From assembly GCA_016213735.1 (NCBI GenBank), contig JACQZU010000012.1:85596-149595 (forward strand): a stretch of DNA of 64,000 nt. The letters run 5' to 3'. Shown piece by piece: positions 26,169 through 35,707 of the stretch. Under the pieces are notes generated by a model, which worked only from the letters and a program-made list of their open reading frames with translations, was not told the origin of the DNA and searched no databases. Origin of the DNA: Acidobacteriota bacterium. GTDB lineage: Bacteria; Acidobacteriota; Holophagae; Holophagales; Holophagaceae. The position numbers and the translations under genes are program-made. Numbering within the stretch: position 1 is the stretch's first letter; each line of letters starts with the position of its first letter.

Positions 26169-29100
26169 ATGAACCGACGACGCCTCGCTCCCACCCTCCT
26201 TTCCGTCCTTGCCTGCATGACCGTGGCCCAGGCCCAGACCAGCCAGACCGCAGGAGCCCTGCGCGGCACGGTGCGGAGCAAGGGCGGGGGGGCGCTGAAG
26301 GGCGCCGTGGTGAACACCCGGAACCTCGAGACCGGGTTCCAGCGGACCGCCGTCAGCGGGGACCAGGGTGAATTCTCCATTCCGCTGCTCCCCATCGGGC
26401 GCTACGAGATGACCGTCTCCGCCGCCGGAATGAAGACCATCAAAGACAGCAGCATCATCGTGAGCCTCGGGGCCGCCACCACGGTCAACCCGACCCTGGA
26501 CCGGGCTGAGGCCTCCGCGGTGGTGGAGGTGACCGCGGCCTCCAGCGCCATCGACGCCACCCAGACCGGAACGGTCGCCTACGTGGACCAGAAACTGGTG
26601 GAGGAGGTCCCCCTTGTGACCCGGAACTTCACCGACATGGCCCGGCTCGCCCCCGGGGTCGTGGCGGGCCAGGGTTCCGGCAACAACCCCAGGCTCATCG
26701 TGGAGGGCGGCCGCCAGATCTTCAACGCCATCCAGATCGACGGCGCGAGCAACAACAGCGCCTTCTTCGGCGAGCAGCGGGGCGGCGTGTACACGCCCTT
26801 CATTTTCGGCGCCGACACCATCAAGGAACTCCAGATCATCACCAACGGTTTCGACGTCCAGTACGGCCAGGCCGGCGCCACGGTGAATGCCATCACCAAG
26901 AACGGGGCCAACGAGACCTTCGGGAGCGCCCTCTACGAGATGCGGCGGACCTCCTGGAGCGCCAAGCCGAAGCCCATCCCCTACGACCCCAACGGGACCT
27001 TCAACACGCCCACCAACCTCCAGCGCTTCAACGATTCCTACAACGTCAATTTCAACCTGGGCGGCGCCATCGTCCGGGACAAGGTCTGGTACTTCTTCGG
27101 CGTGGAGCGCTTCCACCGTTCCATCACCGCCAACCCCGTCCCCACCTCTGTCTCCTCCGCCCCGGGCCTCACCCAGGCCGATTTCGACGCCTTCACGGCC
27201 TCGAGGCTCGGCCAGGTCGTGACCAACCGCTCCGGACTGACCCTGGCCCAGGAGCTCGGGAACCCGGGGAAGGGTATCCCCGCGCACCCCTACAGCATGG
27301 AGAACACCAACACCGTGTACTTCGGGCGGCTTGATTTCGCCGCCACGGCCAAGCACCGCTTCGTCCTCCGCTGCAACTACCAGACCATGGACGACACGCT
27401 CCAGAACACGAGCGCCAACCCCAACAATGCCGAGAGCAACAACATCCCCACCAAGGTGACCTCCATCAGCTGGGTCGGCGAGGCCAACAGCATCTGGACC
27501 TCCGAGCTGTTCACGGAAAGCCGCCTCCAGTTCGCGAGGGAAGGGCGCCCCATGCGGAACAATGCGGCCCCGGGGGTCCCGGCCATCCGCATCCCCTCCG
27601 CGGGAACCTTCATGGATTTCGGAACCAAGACCTCCACCCCCCGCGAGAGCAACGAACTGACCACGCAGTTCTTCAGCGCCACCACCTGGAACCACGGTGA
27701 CTGGCAGGTGAAGGGCGGCGTGGACTACATGAAGGTGGACGAGGACAATCAGTTCTTCCAGAACAATGCGGGGTCCTTCCAGTTCGCCACCTACGCGATC
27801 GCGACAGCCTGGTCCAACGGCACCCTCGGGGCGAGCACCCCTGGCATGACCACCAGCGCCGGCATCAACTACGCGGGCGCGGTGAGCCCCTACTTCGGCC
27901 GGATCCCGATGTGGACCAAGATGATGAGCTTTTTCGGGCAGGCCCAGTACAACGGGCTGATGGAAAAGCGCCTCACCCTGGCGCTGGGGCTCCGCACCTT
28001 CAACCAGTCCTTCTCCAACAACCCTCACCCCAACCCGAATTTCCAGGGCCTCGACCAGGGCTTCGGCGGGAGTGGCGTGGACCCCCGGCTGTCCTTCAGC
28101 CTCGACCTGGACGGGAAGGGGAAGACGGTCATTCGTGGCGGCGTCGGGGTCTTCACCAGCCCGACCCCCCTCCTTCTCCACTCCAACACGATGACCGGGA
28201 ACGGGCAGATCATCACCAACTACGCCCTCAACCTCCGCTCCAACAGTGCCACCAACATCTTCGACGCCTACAACACCGGATTGCTGAGCGCAGGCCAGCT
28301 GATTTCAGGTTCCAGCATGACCAAGGTGAGCGACGCGAACCTGCCCAACCTCACCTCCGCGGCCTCCACGACCTCCCTCTGGGACCCGGATAACAAGCTG
28401 AGCCAATCCAAGAAGGCCACCCTGGGCGTCGAGCACGAATACGCGAACAACCTCGTGCTCGGGGCCAGCCTCACCTTTGTCCGCTACGAGAACCTCCAGC
28501 GCTTCGAGAACATCAACCTGGGCCAGGTGGGGGGATCTGCCTACAACGACGGGTACGCCCCGGGCGGCAACTGGTTGTGGAACGGCACCCGTCCCAACAC
28601 CGCCACCATCCGGGGTCGCCGGGTGGACTTCAACAAGGGTTCCGTGACTCCCTTCAATCCCCCCGGCGGCTTCAGCGACGTCTACCTCGTGAAGTCGGAC
28701 GGATGGGGGCACTACCGGGGCATCAGCTTCAGCGCCCGGAAGTCCTGGAACGAGAAGACCGGCTTCTTCGCCAATGTGACCTATGCCCGGGCGCAGGACA
28801 CCGGCTCCTTCGAGCGGGGAACCTACACGTCCGCCTCCAGCGATTTCACGAGCGAGCTGGGCGCCTCCTTGACCCCCGATCCCCAGAGCCCGGCCTCCAA
28901 CTACGGTTACGGGGACAGTGATCGCCGCATCGTCGCGAACCTGGTGGCCTATTTCCCCGTCGCCTGGGGTGTGAACGCGTCGGTGAGGGGTCTGTTCCAG
29001 ACGGGACTCCCCTACTCCGTGTACGACGCCGCGGACGTCAACAAGGATGGAATGGCGAACCACTTCTGGGCCGGCCACAACCGGAACGACCAGCGACAGC

Positions 29101-29339
29101 CGAGCTACACCCAGATCGACCTCCGGTTCAGCCGGGCCTTCAAGGTCCACAAGAAGGTCCAGGTGGAGGGCATCCTGGACATTTACAACCTGTTCAACAA
29201 AGCCGACTTCACGATCCCATCGGCCAACTTCAAGTACACGACTTCCTCCGGGGCCCTCAATGCGGCCTTCGGTCAACTCGCCTCGGTGAACAAGGACCGT
29301 ACCCGGGAAGTCCAGGTCGGCCTCAGGGTTAAATTCTGA
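26169..29339 (+). CDS. TonB-dependent receptor, tandem paralogue
   Basis: A 1056-residue outer-membrane receptor with the same order as the gene before it: signal peptide ending AQAQ, carboxypeptidase-regulatory-like domain, plug with VPLVTRNFTDMARLAPGV, barrel and terminal VQVGLRVKF. Shared stretches such as IDGAS, FFGEQRG, FGADTI and YDPNGT show it arose from the same ancestor as 22951-26064. AAGGAGAAC precedes ATG 26169. A large hairpin follows, so the pair probably ends one transcript. Confidence 0.9.
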   Translation: MNRRRLAPTLLSVLACMTVAQAQTSQTAGALRGTVRSKGGGALKGAVVNTRNLETGFQRTAVSGDQGEFSIPLLPIGRYEMTVSAAGMKTIKDSSIIVSLGAATTVNPTLDRAEASAVVEVTAASSAIDATQTGTVAYVDQKLVEEVPLVTRNFTDMARLAPGVVAGQGSGNNPRLIVEGGRQIFNAIQIDGASNNSAFFGEQRGGVYTPFIFGADTIKELQIITNGFDVQYGQAGATVNAITKNGANETFGSALYEMRRTSWSAKPKPIPYDPNGTFNTPTNLQRFNDSYNVNFNLGGAIVRDKVWYFFGVERFHRSITANPVPTSVSSAPGLTQADFDAFTASRLGQVVTNRSGLTLAQELGNPGKGIPAHPYSMENTNTVYFGRLDFAATAKHRFVLRCNYQTMDDTLQNTSANPNNAESNNIPTKVTSISWVGEANSIWTSELFTESRLQFAREGRPMRNNAAPGVPAIRIPSAGTFMDFGTKTSTPRESNELTTQFFSATTWNHGDWQVKGGVDYMKVDEDNQFFQNNAGSFQFATYAIATAWSNGTLGASTPGMTTSAGINYAGAVSPYFGRIPMWTKMMSFFGQAQYNGLMEKRLTLALGLRTFNQSFSNNPHPNPNFQGLDQGFGGSGVDPRLSFSLDLDGKGKTVIRGGVGVFTSPTPLLLHSNTMTGNGQIITNYALNLRSNSATNIFDAYNTGLLSAGQLISGSSMTKVSDANLPNLTSAASTTSLWDPDNKLSQSKKATLGVEHEYANNLVLGASLTFVRYENLQRFENINLGQVGGSAYNDGYAPGGNWLWNGTRPNTATIRGRRVDFNKGSVTPFNPPGGFSDVYLVKSDGWGHYRGISFSARKSWNEKTGFFANVTYARAQDTGSFERGTYTSASSDFTSELGASLTPDPQSPASNYGYGDSDRRIVANLVAYFPVAWGVNASVRGLFQTGLPYSVYDAADVNKDGMANHFWAGHNRNDQRQPSYTQIDLRFSRAFKVHKKVQVEGILDIYNLFNKADFTIPSANFKYTTSSGALNAAFGQLASVNKDRTREVQVGLRVKF

Positions 29340-29358
29340 AGCTCTGATCCTCCGCAGC

Positions 29359-29396
29359 CATGGAAAGGGCCCCGCGAGCGCGGGGCCCTTTCCATG
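29359..29396. terminator. Long hairpin between convergent genes
   Basis: A perfect 17-bp stem with a four-base GAGC loop, symmetric in both directions. It lies 20 bp after the second TonB receptor and before the convergent chemoreceptor gene, and can serve both. The AAA and TTT tracts are inside the stem; no separate T-run follows. Confidence 0.75.
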
Positions 29397-29507
29397 CCTG
29401 CCTCCGTCTCCCGTCCTGGGGCTCGGCGCGGGGGGGTGGCCCTTCGGAACGGCGGCGGGGGGGCCCCTTGGGGAGCTTCCGCGGTCCCCCCGGAAGGAAG
29501 CCTCCGG

Positions 29508-31061
29508 TCAGGCCCGGAACCTCGAGACCAGGGCGTTGAGGTTGTCGGCGAGGTGGCTCAGTTCCTCGACCGTGCGCGTGGTTTCCCGGATGGTGGCGGC
29601 CATCTGTTCGGTGGCGGCCGCATTCTGTTCGGCGATGCCGGTCAGGGTGCTCATGGCGTCCACCACGCTTCCGGAGTCCTGGCTCTGGGACTGGCTCTGG
29701 GTGCCGATGGCCTTCATCCGCTGGGCGCTGGCGGAGATCGCCTCCTGGATGCTCTGAAGCGCCTGGCCCGCGGTGTTCACCATCCGGCTCCCGTCCTCGA
29801 TGCTCTTGTCCGAGGTCTTGATGAGGGCCGTGATCTCCTTGGCGGCCTGGGCGCTGCGCTCCGCCAGTTTCCGGACCTCCTCCGCCACCACCGCAAACCC
29901 CTTGCCGTGTTCCCCGGCCTTGGCGGCCTCGATGGCGGCGTTGAGGGAGAGCAGGTTCGTCTGGTTGGCGATCTCCGTGATGACCGTGAGGATGTTCCCG
30001 ATCTGTTTGCTGTTCTGGTTGATGGCCTGCATGCCGGAGATGGCCGCGTCCACGGCGGACCCGCCGGTGGCCCCGGCCTCCTGGGCCCGGTCGAAGACCT
30101 GGAGGGCCTCCTGGACCGTCCCGTTGATCACCTTGGACCCCTTGGCGATGGCTCCGACGCTGCTCGTCGCCTGGCTCACTTTCCCCTTCTGCTGCTCGGC
30201 GCTGCTGGCGATGGCGTCCGCCGTGGAGGCCATCTCGCTCATCCCGGCGCTCATCTGGAGGGATCCGGAGGCGATGTTGGTGGAGATGCCCATCACCTGC
30301 TGGACGATGCTCTGGATGTTCTCAATGAAACGGTTGAAGTGGGTGGAAAGTTCGGCAATCTCGTCATTCCCCTTGACCTCCAGCCGTGCCGTCAGATCTC
30401 CCTGACCCTCGGAGATGTCTCTCATCCGCCTCGAGATGGCCGCCATGGGGGCCACGATGGCGTTCGCGAGCAGGTAGGCCCCGGCCCCCCCCATGGCCAG
30501 CATGACCAGCCCCAGGCCCCCCATGAGGAGGAAGCCCCGGACCTTGTCGCTGCCAAGTCGCTCGTCATTCATTGCGATCAGGACGAAGGATTTCTTGGAG
30601 GGATCCTCGACCCCGGCGGCCACCACCTGGAATCCCTTCGCCCCCCAGTGGGTGGTGTCTCCGGTCTTCTTGATGCTCTCCACCCTCTTCCCGAGCCCTT
30701 CCGCCAGGGTCCCGGCGTCCACGCTCTCGGCGCTCTTGTCCTTCCGCTGGGCGATGATCCTGAGGTTTCCGGAGCTTTCCAGGACCACCGCCGCCGCCAG
30801 GCTGACATCCTTGTCTCCGGCCAGGAGCTGGTCCAGGGTCTTTTCGATGGCGGGGACGTCCTCGAACTGGACCAGGGGGGCCAGGGTCTGCTGGAGCAGC
30901 GTGGCGAGGCTGGAACCCTTGGCCCGAAGCGCGTCCATGCCCGAACTGCTGAGCTTCCATCCGCTGACCAGGACGGCGCTGAGGGACAGGACCGCGGTGA
31001 GCCCCAGGATGGAGTACATGAGCTTCTTGCGGATGTTGAGGGAATCCCAGAAAGCGGACAT
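29508..31061 (-). CDS. Methyl-accepting chemotaxis protein
   Basis: A 517-residue transmembrane chemoreceptor. The first membrane helix is about 15-38 and the second about 180-210, bounding a sensor domain of some 140 residues. A HAMP domain follows ([19 protein letters not shown]), then the signalling hairpin whose tip reads [20 protein letters not shown] with [17 protein letters not shown]. The C-terminus is ALVSRFRA, without a CheR/CheB tether. No che genes are nearby. The ligand is unknown. Confidence 0.94.
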   Translation of the reverse strand: MSAFWDSLNIRKKLMYSILGLTAVLSLSAVLVSGWKLSSSGMDALRAKGSSLATLLQQTLAPLVQFEDVPAIEKTLDQLLAGDKDVSLAAAVVLESSGNLRIIAQRKDKSAESVDAGTLAEGLGKRVESIKKTGDTTHWGAKGFQVVAAGVEDPSKKSFVLIAMNDERLGSDKVRGFLLMGGLGLVMLAMGGAGAYLLANAIVAPMAAISRRMRDISEGQGDLTARLEVKGNDEIAELSTHFNRFIENIQSIVQQVMGISTNIASGSLQMSAGMSEMASTADAIASSAEQQKGKVSQATSSVGAIAKGSKVINGTVQEALQVFDRAQEAGATGGSAVDAAISGMQAINQNSKQIGNILTVITEIANQTNLLSLNAAIEAAKAGEHGKGFAVVAEEVRKLAERSAQAAKEITALIKTSDKSIEDGSRMVNTAGQALQSIQEAISASAQRMKAIGTQSQSQSQDSGSVVDAMSTLTGIAEQNAAATEQMAATIRETTRTVEELSHLADNLNALVSRFRA

Positions 31062-31127
31062 GCGCCCCCCTGTGAGGTAGGTCTGGCCTCCTCATCGGGG
31101 GCCGGGGAGGGAGGCATGATTTCTGGC

Positions 31128-31808
31128 CTAGGCCCCCAGGGGCCCGGGGCGTTCCCCGAAAAAGGCCGTTCCCACCCGCACCTGGTCGCTGCCCCACCGG
31201 ATGGCCTCCTCCAGGTCTCCACTCATGCCCATGCTGAGTTTCAGGGGACGGCCCAGCCGTTGTTCCCATTCCCTGCGGAGAGCCCCCAGCTGCGCGAAGG
31301 CTTCGGGTCGATCAGGAGGGGGGATGGCCATGAATCCAACCAGGGGCGTTCGGGGGTCCGCCGACAGGGACTGAAGAACCGGGAGGATCCCCTCGGGGGA
31401 GCACCCCCCCACCTTGGTGGCCTCCTGCCACAGGTCCACCTGGATCCAGAGGGGCCGGACCAGCGCCAGCTCCTCGGCGAGGCTCAGGATCCGCCCCCCC
31501 AGTTCGGGGCGGTCCAGGGTCATGATCTCCCGGAAGTTCTCCAGGGCCGGCCGGGCCTTGTTCCGCTGGAGGGGTCCGATGAGAACGAAGGCGGCCCCGG
31601 GGAGGGCCTGGGCCTTCCGGGTCCCCTCCTGGACGTAGTTCTCTCCAAACCGGGTGAAACCGAGGTCCATGGCCTCCCTCAGGAGAGCCACGGGCTGCCG
31701 CTTGGAGACCGGGAGGAGCTCCACTCCCTCGGGGTTCCGCCCCGCCCTCTCGCAGGCGACCGCGATGCGGCGCTGCAGGGTGGCGATTCGAGCGGCAAGC
31801 CCTTCCAT
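31128..31808 (-). CDS. YggS-family pyridoxal phosphate homeostasis protein
   Basis: A 226-residue TIM-barrel protein of the alanine racemase fold. The PLP lysine is in LLPVSKRQP, and GFTRFGENYVQE, FVLIGPLQRNK, LSMGMSGDLEEAI and VRVGTAFFG are the conserved family segments (usual forms GENYVQE, HFIGxLQxNK, LSMGMSxD, VRIGxxIFG). The family buffers free PLP and lacks racemase partner activity. ATG 31808 is preferred over TTG 31814. Confidence 0.92.
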   Translation of the reverse strand: MEGLAARIATLQRRIAVACERAGRNPEGVELLPVSKRQPVALLREAMDLGFTRFGENYVQEGTRKAQALPGAAFVLIGPLQRNKARPALENFREIMTLDRPELGGRILSLAEELALVRPLWIQVDLWQEATKVGGCSPEGILPVLQSLSADPRTPLVGFMAIPPPDRPEAFAQLGALRREWEQRLGRPLKLSMGMSGDLEEAIRWGSDQVRVGTAFFGERPGPLGA

Positions 31809-31873
31809 AGGCAACCATTCTCCCCGAGGTTGAACCTGCAGGCCTGACCGGGCCCCGCCAGGTTCCGGGAGGA

Positions 31874-32572
31874 TCAGGGGATGAAGACGATCCGCTGGCA
31901 GGATTCACAGATCATGGGCCCCCCGTTCCGCCGGAGTTCAGACAGGAAGGGGACCCTCAATTTGACCTGGCAGCCCGTGCAGGTGGAGCCCTGGATGGGG
32001 ACCACGGCCCGGCCCTGCCGGGTCTGGAGGAGGCGCTGGAAGCGGACAAGGTCTCCCGCGGTCATGGAGGATTCCAGCTCCTTCCTCCGCAGGAGCAGCC
32101 GCTCCCGCCCCACCACCTGGTTTTCATGCTCGGAAAGGAATACCTGGTGAAGCTCCTGGAAGCGGGCCTGGGTCTCCTCGGAGCGGCTCCTCAGCGACGC
32201 TAGGCTCACCTCCAGTTCCGCACACCTCGCGACCGCATCCTTGAGCGGCCTCGCCACCGCGGCCTTCTGGCGCTCCCGGTCATCCAGGTCCCGGATCGCG
32301 GCGGCGTACTGGACCTTCTGGGTGGCGGCCTTCATGGCCTTCCGGGCCACTTCTTCCGCCCTCTGGGCCTCCTCCAGCTGCTGTTCCAATTCCTTCCGCT
32401 TCTCGCGTAAATCCACCAGCTGTTTTTCGGTTTCCTGGAGCTGCCGGGTCAGGGACTTTCCTTCCTGGTCCAGGGACGCGAGGTCCGGCGGGAAGGCGCT
32501 GAGGTCGCGATCGATGGTCCGGAGGTGGTCATGGGTGGCTTGCAGTTCCTGGAGAATCTCGAGAAGGCTCAT
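31874..32572 (-). CDS. Coiled-coil protein with C4 zinc ribbon
   Basis: A 232-residue protein. Residues 1-175 form a long coiled coil of heptads rich in Glu, Gln and Arg. The C-terminus has a zinc ribbon with CTGC and CESC cysteine pairs, the layout of the DUF164 / zf-RING_7 family. Members are widespread and their role is poorly known; binding to nucleic acid or flagellar/type III partners has been suggested for relatives. It lies upstream of yggS on the same strand and diverges from groES over an AT-rich gap. Confidence 0.85.
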   Translation of the reverse strand: MSLLEILQELQATHDHLRTIDRDLSAFPPDLASLDQEGKSLTRQLQETEKQLVDLREKRKELEQQLEEAQRAEEVARKAMKAATQKVQYAAAIRDLDDRERQKAAVARPLKDAVARCAELEVSLASLRSRSEETQARFQELHQVFLSEHENQVVGRERLLLRRKELESSMTAGDLVRFQRLLQTRQGRAVVPIQGSTCTGCQVKLRVPFLSELRRNGGPMICESCQRIVFIP

Positions 32573-32708
32573 GGTCCAAGCCTAGGCCGATATTGGACCA
32601 AATGGAACGGTGGGCTCGGTTATTGCATATTTTGAATTTCAAAAAAATATTTTTTAAAAAATTTTATAATACTTAACTAAAATTTTGCTTCTCTCGGCCG
32701 AATTTGGC
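32573..32708. promoter_or_regulatory. AT-rich region upstream of groES promoter
   Basis: From about 32630 to 32690 the sequence is almost all A and T, unlike any neighbour, and includes a perfect TATAAT at 32665-32670 without a well-spaced -35. It sits directly upstream of the groES promoter, where an UP element would lie, and could also supply the divergent zinc-ribbon gene promoter. Function is inference. Confidence 0.5.
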
Positions 32709-32736
32709 TTGACTATGGGAGGGGAATCGGTAAACT
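32709..32736 (+). promoter_or_regulatory. groESL promoter
   Basis: A sigma-70-type promoter: TTGACT at 32709-32714, a 16-base spacer, TAAACT at 32731-32736. The CIRCE operator begins within the -10 element, so a bound repressor would block polymerase. Confidence 0.8.
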
Positions 32737-32761
32737 AGCACTCGTCTCGTGAGAGTGCTAA
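32735..32761 (+). promoter_or_regulatory. CIRCE operator (HrcA site)
   Basis: CTAGCACTC, nine-base spacer, GAGTGCTAA. This is the CIRCE inverted repeat with one mismatch in the first arm. It overlaps the promoter -10 and precedes the groES start by 32 bp, so heat-shock control by HrcA is expected. Confidence 0.95.
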
Positions 32762-32793
32762 CACACTCCGCACATTTGAACAGGAGGCCCCAC

Positions 32794-33081
32794 ATGGCGA
32801 TCAAACCCCTCTATGACCGCGTGGTTCTCAAGCGGATGGATCCGGCTGAGACCGTCAAGGGCGGCATCATCATCCCCGACACCGCGAAGGAAAAGCCCAT
32901 GGAGGCCCTGGTGGTGGCCGCGGGCGAAGGCAAGTTCGACGACAACGGCAAGCGGGTGCCGATGTCCGTCAAGGCCGGGGACAAGGTGCTCATCGGCAAG
33001 TACAGCGGGACCGAAGTCAAGATCGACGGCGAAGACCACGTGATCGTCCGTGAAGACGAGATCCTGGCGATCGTTCAGTAA
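32794..33081 (+). CDS. groES: Co-chaperonin GroES
   Basis: A 95-residue GroES subunit. [13 protein letters not shown], the mobile-loop region [15 protein letters not shown] and the roof-to-base [19 protein letters not shown] segment are standard. The ATG at 32794 follows AGGAGG; the frame upstream runs through the operator and is not coding. It forms the lid of the GroEL chamber and is transcribed with groEL under CIRCE control. Confidence 0.98.
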   Translation: MAIKPLYDRVVLKRMDPAETVKGGIIIPDTAKEKPMEALVVAAGEGKFDDNGKRVPMSVKAGDKVLIGKYSGTEVKIDGEDHVIVREDEILAIVQ

Positions 33082-34737
<1,656 letters not shown>

Positions 34738-34789
34738 CACCTTCCGGTGGTCCAGGCGGCTGTGCCGCCGGGACCACCCGGTTGCCCGC

Positions 34790-34818
34790 GCAAAGGCCCG
34801 GCGAAGCCGGGCCTTTGC
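34790..34818 (+). terminator. Terminator after groEL
   Basis: Stem GCAAAGGCCCGGC / GCCGGGCCTTTGC with a short GAA-type loop, 52 bp after the groEL stop. It is strong and GC-rich but lacks a clear T-run. It lies between convergent genes and may act in both directions. Confidence 0.7.
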
Positions 34819-34868
34819 CTTGCCCCCAGGCTCGGGAGCGCCGCCCCGGGCTTTGCCCCGGGGGGGTC

Positions 34869-35645
34869 CTACTCCGGGAGCCGCCGCTCGATTCGCTGGA
34901 TGCTGCGGGCTCGTTTCCCTTCGGTCTCCACCAGGACCGCGTGCAATTGGAGGTCACCCTCCGCCACTTCCCACCGACCGCGCCCGGCCTTGAGGAACCG
35001 GTCCAGGCTGACCTCCTTCCGCATCCCGATGACCCCCGCATAGGGTCCGGTCATGCCGACGTCCGTCACGAAGGCGGTGCCCCCGGGGAGCACCCGGGCA
35101 TCCAGGGTCGGCACGTGGCGATGGGTTCCCAGGACCGCCGCGACGCGCCCGTCCAGATGCCATCCCATCGCCTGGGCCTCGCTGGTGGCCTCGGCATGGA
35201 TGTCCACGATGACCAGGTCAGCCCGCTCCCTCGCCAGGAGGGCGTCGGCGGTCCTGAAGGGATCGTCCGCAGGCTGCATGAACACCCGCCCGATGAGATC
35301 CAGCACCAGCACCTCTTGGCCCGAGGGGGTGTGGAGCTTCACGTGGCCCCGGCCCGGCGTGCCCGGCGGGAAGTTGGCGGGGCGCAGGAGGCGCTCCTCC
35401 CTTTCGAAATAGGGTTCGCACCCCTTGGCGTCGAAGGCGTGGTTTCCGGTGGTGATGACGTCCACTCCCAGGTCCTCGAACCAGGCCTTGGCGATCCCTT
35501 CAGTGATGCCGTGGCCATGGGCGGCGTTCTCCCCGTTCACCACCACGAAGTCCAGGCCCAGCTCCCGCCGGAGCGGGGGGAGGTGAGCCTCCAGGAGCCT
35601 CCGGCCAGGCTCGCCAACCACATCGCCGACGAAGAGGATGCGCAT
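34869..35645 (-). CDS. YmdB-family metallophosphoesterase
   Basis: A 258-residue calcineurin-like phosphoesterase. Metal-binding residues appear in MRILFVGDVVGEPGRR, VVNGENAAHGHGIT, DVITTGNHAFD, DIHAEATSEAQAMG and VLGTHRHVPT. These match the YmdB/TIGR00282 family, some of which hydrolyse 2',3'-cyclic nucleotides. ATG 35645 is chosen because the upstream frame lies inside the neighbouring receptor gene. It ends 50 bp from the groEL terminator. Confidence 0.9.
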   Translation of the reverse strand: MRILFVGDVVGEPGRRLLEAHLPPLRRELGLDFVVVNGENAAHGHGITEGIAKAWFEDLGVDVITTGNHAFDAKGCEPYFEREERLLRPANFPPGTPGRGHVKLHTPSGQEVLVLDLIGRVFMQPADDPFRTADALLARERADLVIVDIHAEATSEAQAMGWHLDGRVAAVLGTHRHVPTLDARVLPGGTAFVTDVGMTGPYAGVIGMRKEVSLDRFLKAGRGRWEVAEGDLQLHAVLVETEGKRARSIQRIERRLPE

Positions 35646-35707
35646 CGGACCAGGGTACGCGAAGAGGGGCGGCCGTGGCCGCCCCTCCCGGTGGTCCCTG
35701 AATTCCT

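Noticed and set aside
29394..31847. 817-codon plus-strand frame
   Set aside because: It is antisense to the chemoreceptor and the YggS-type gene, both with clear family motifs.
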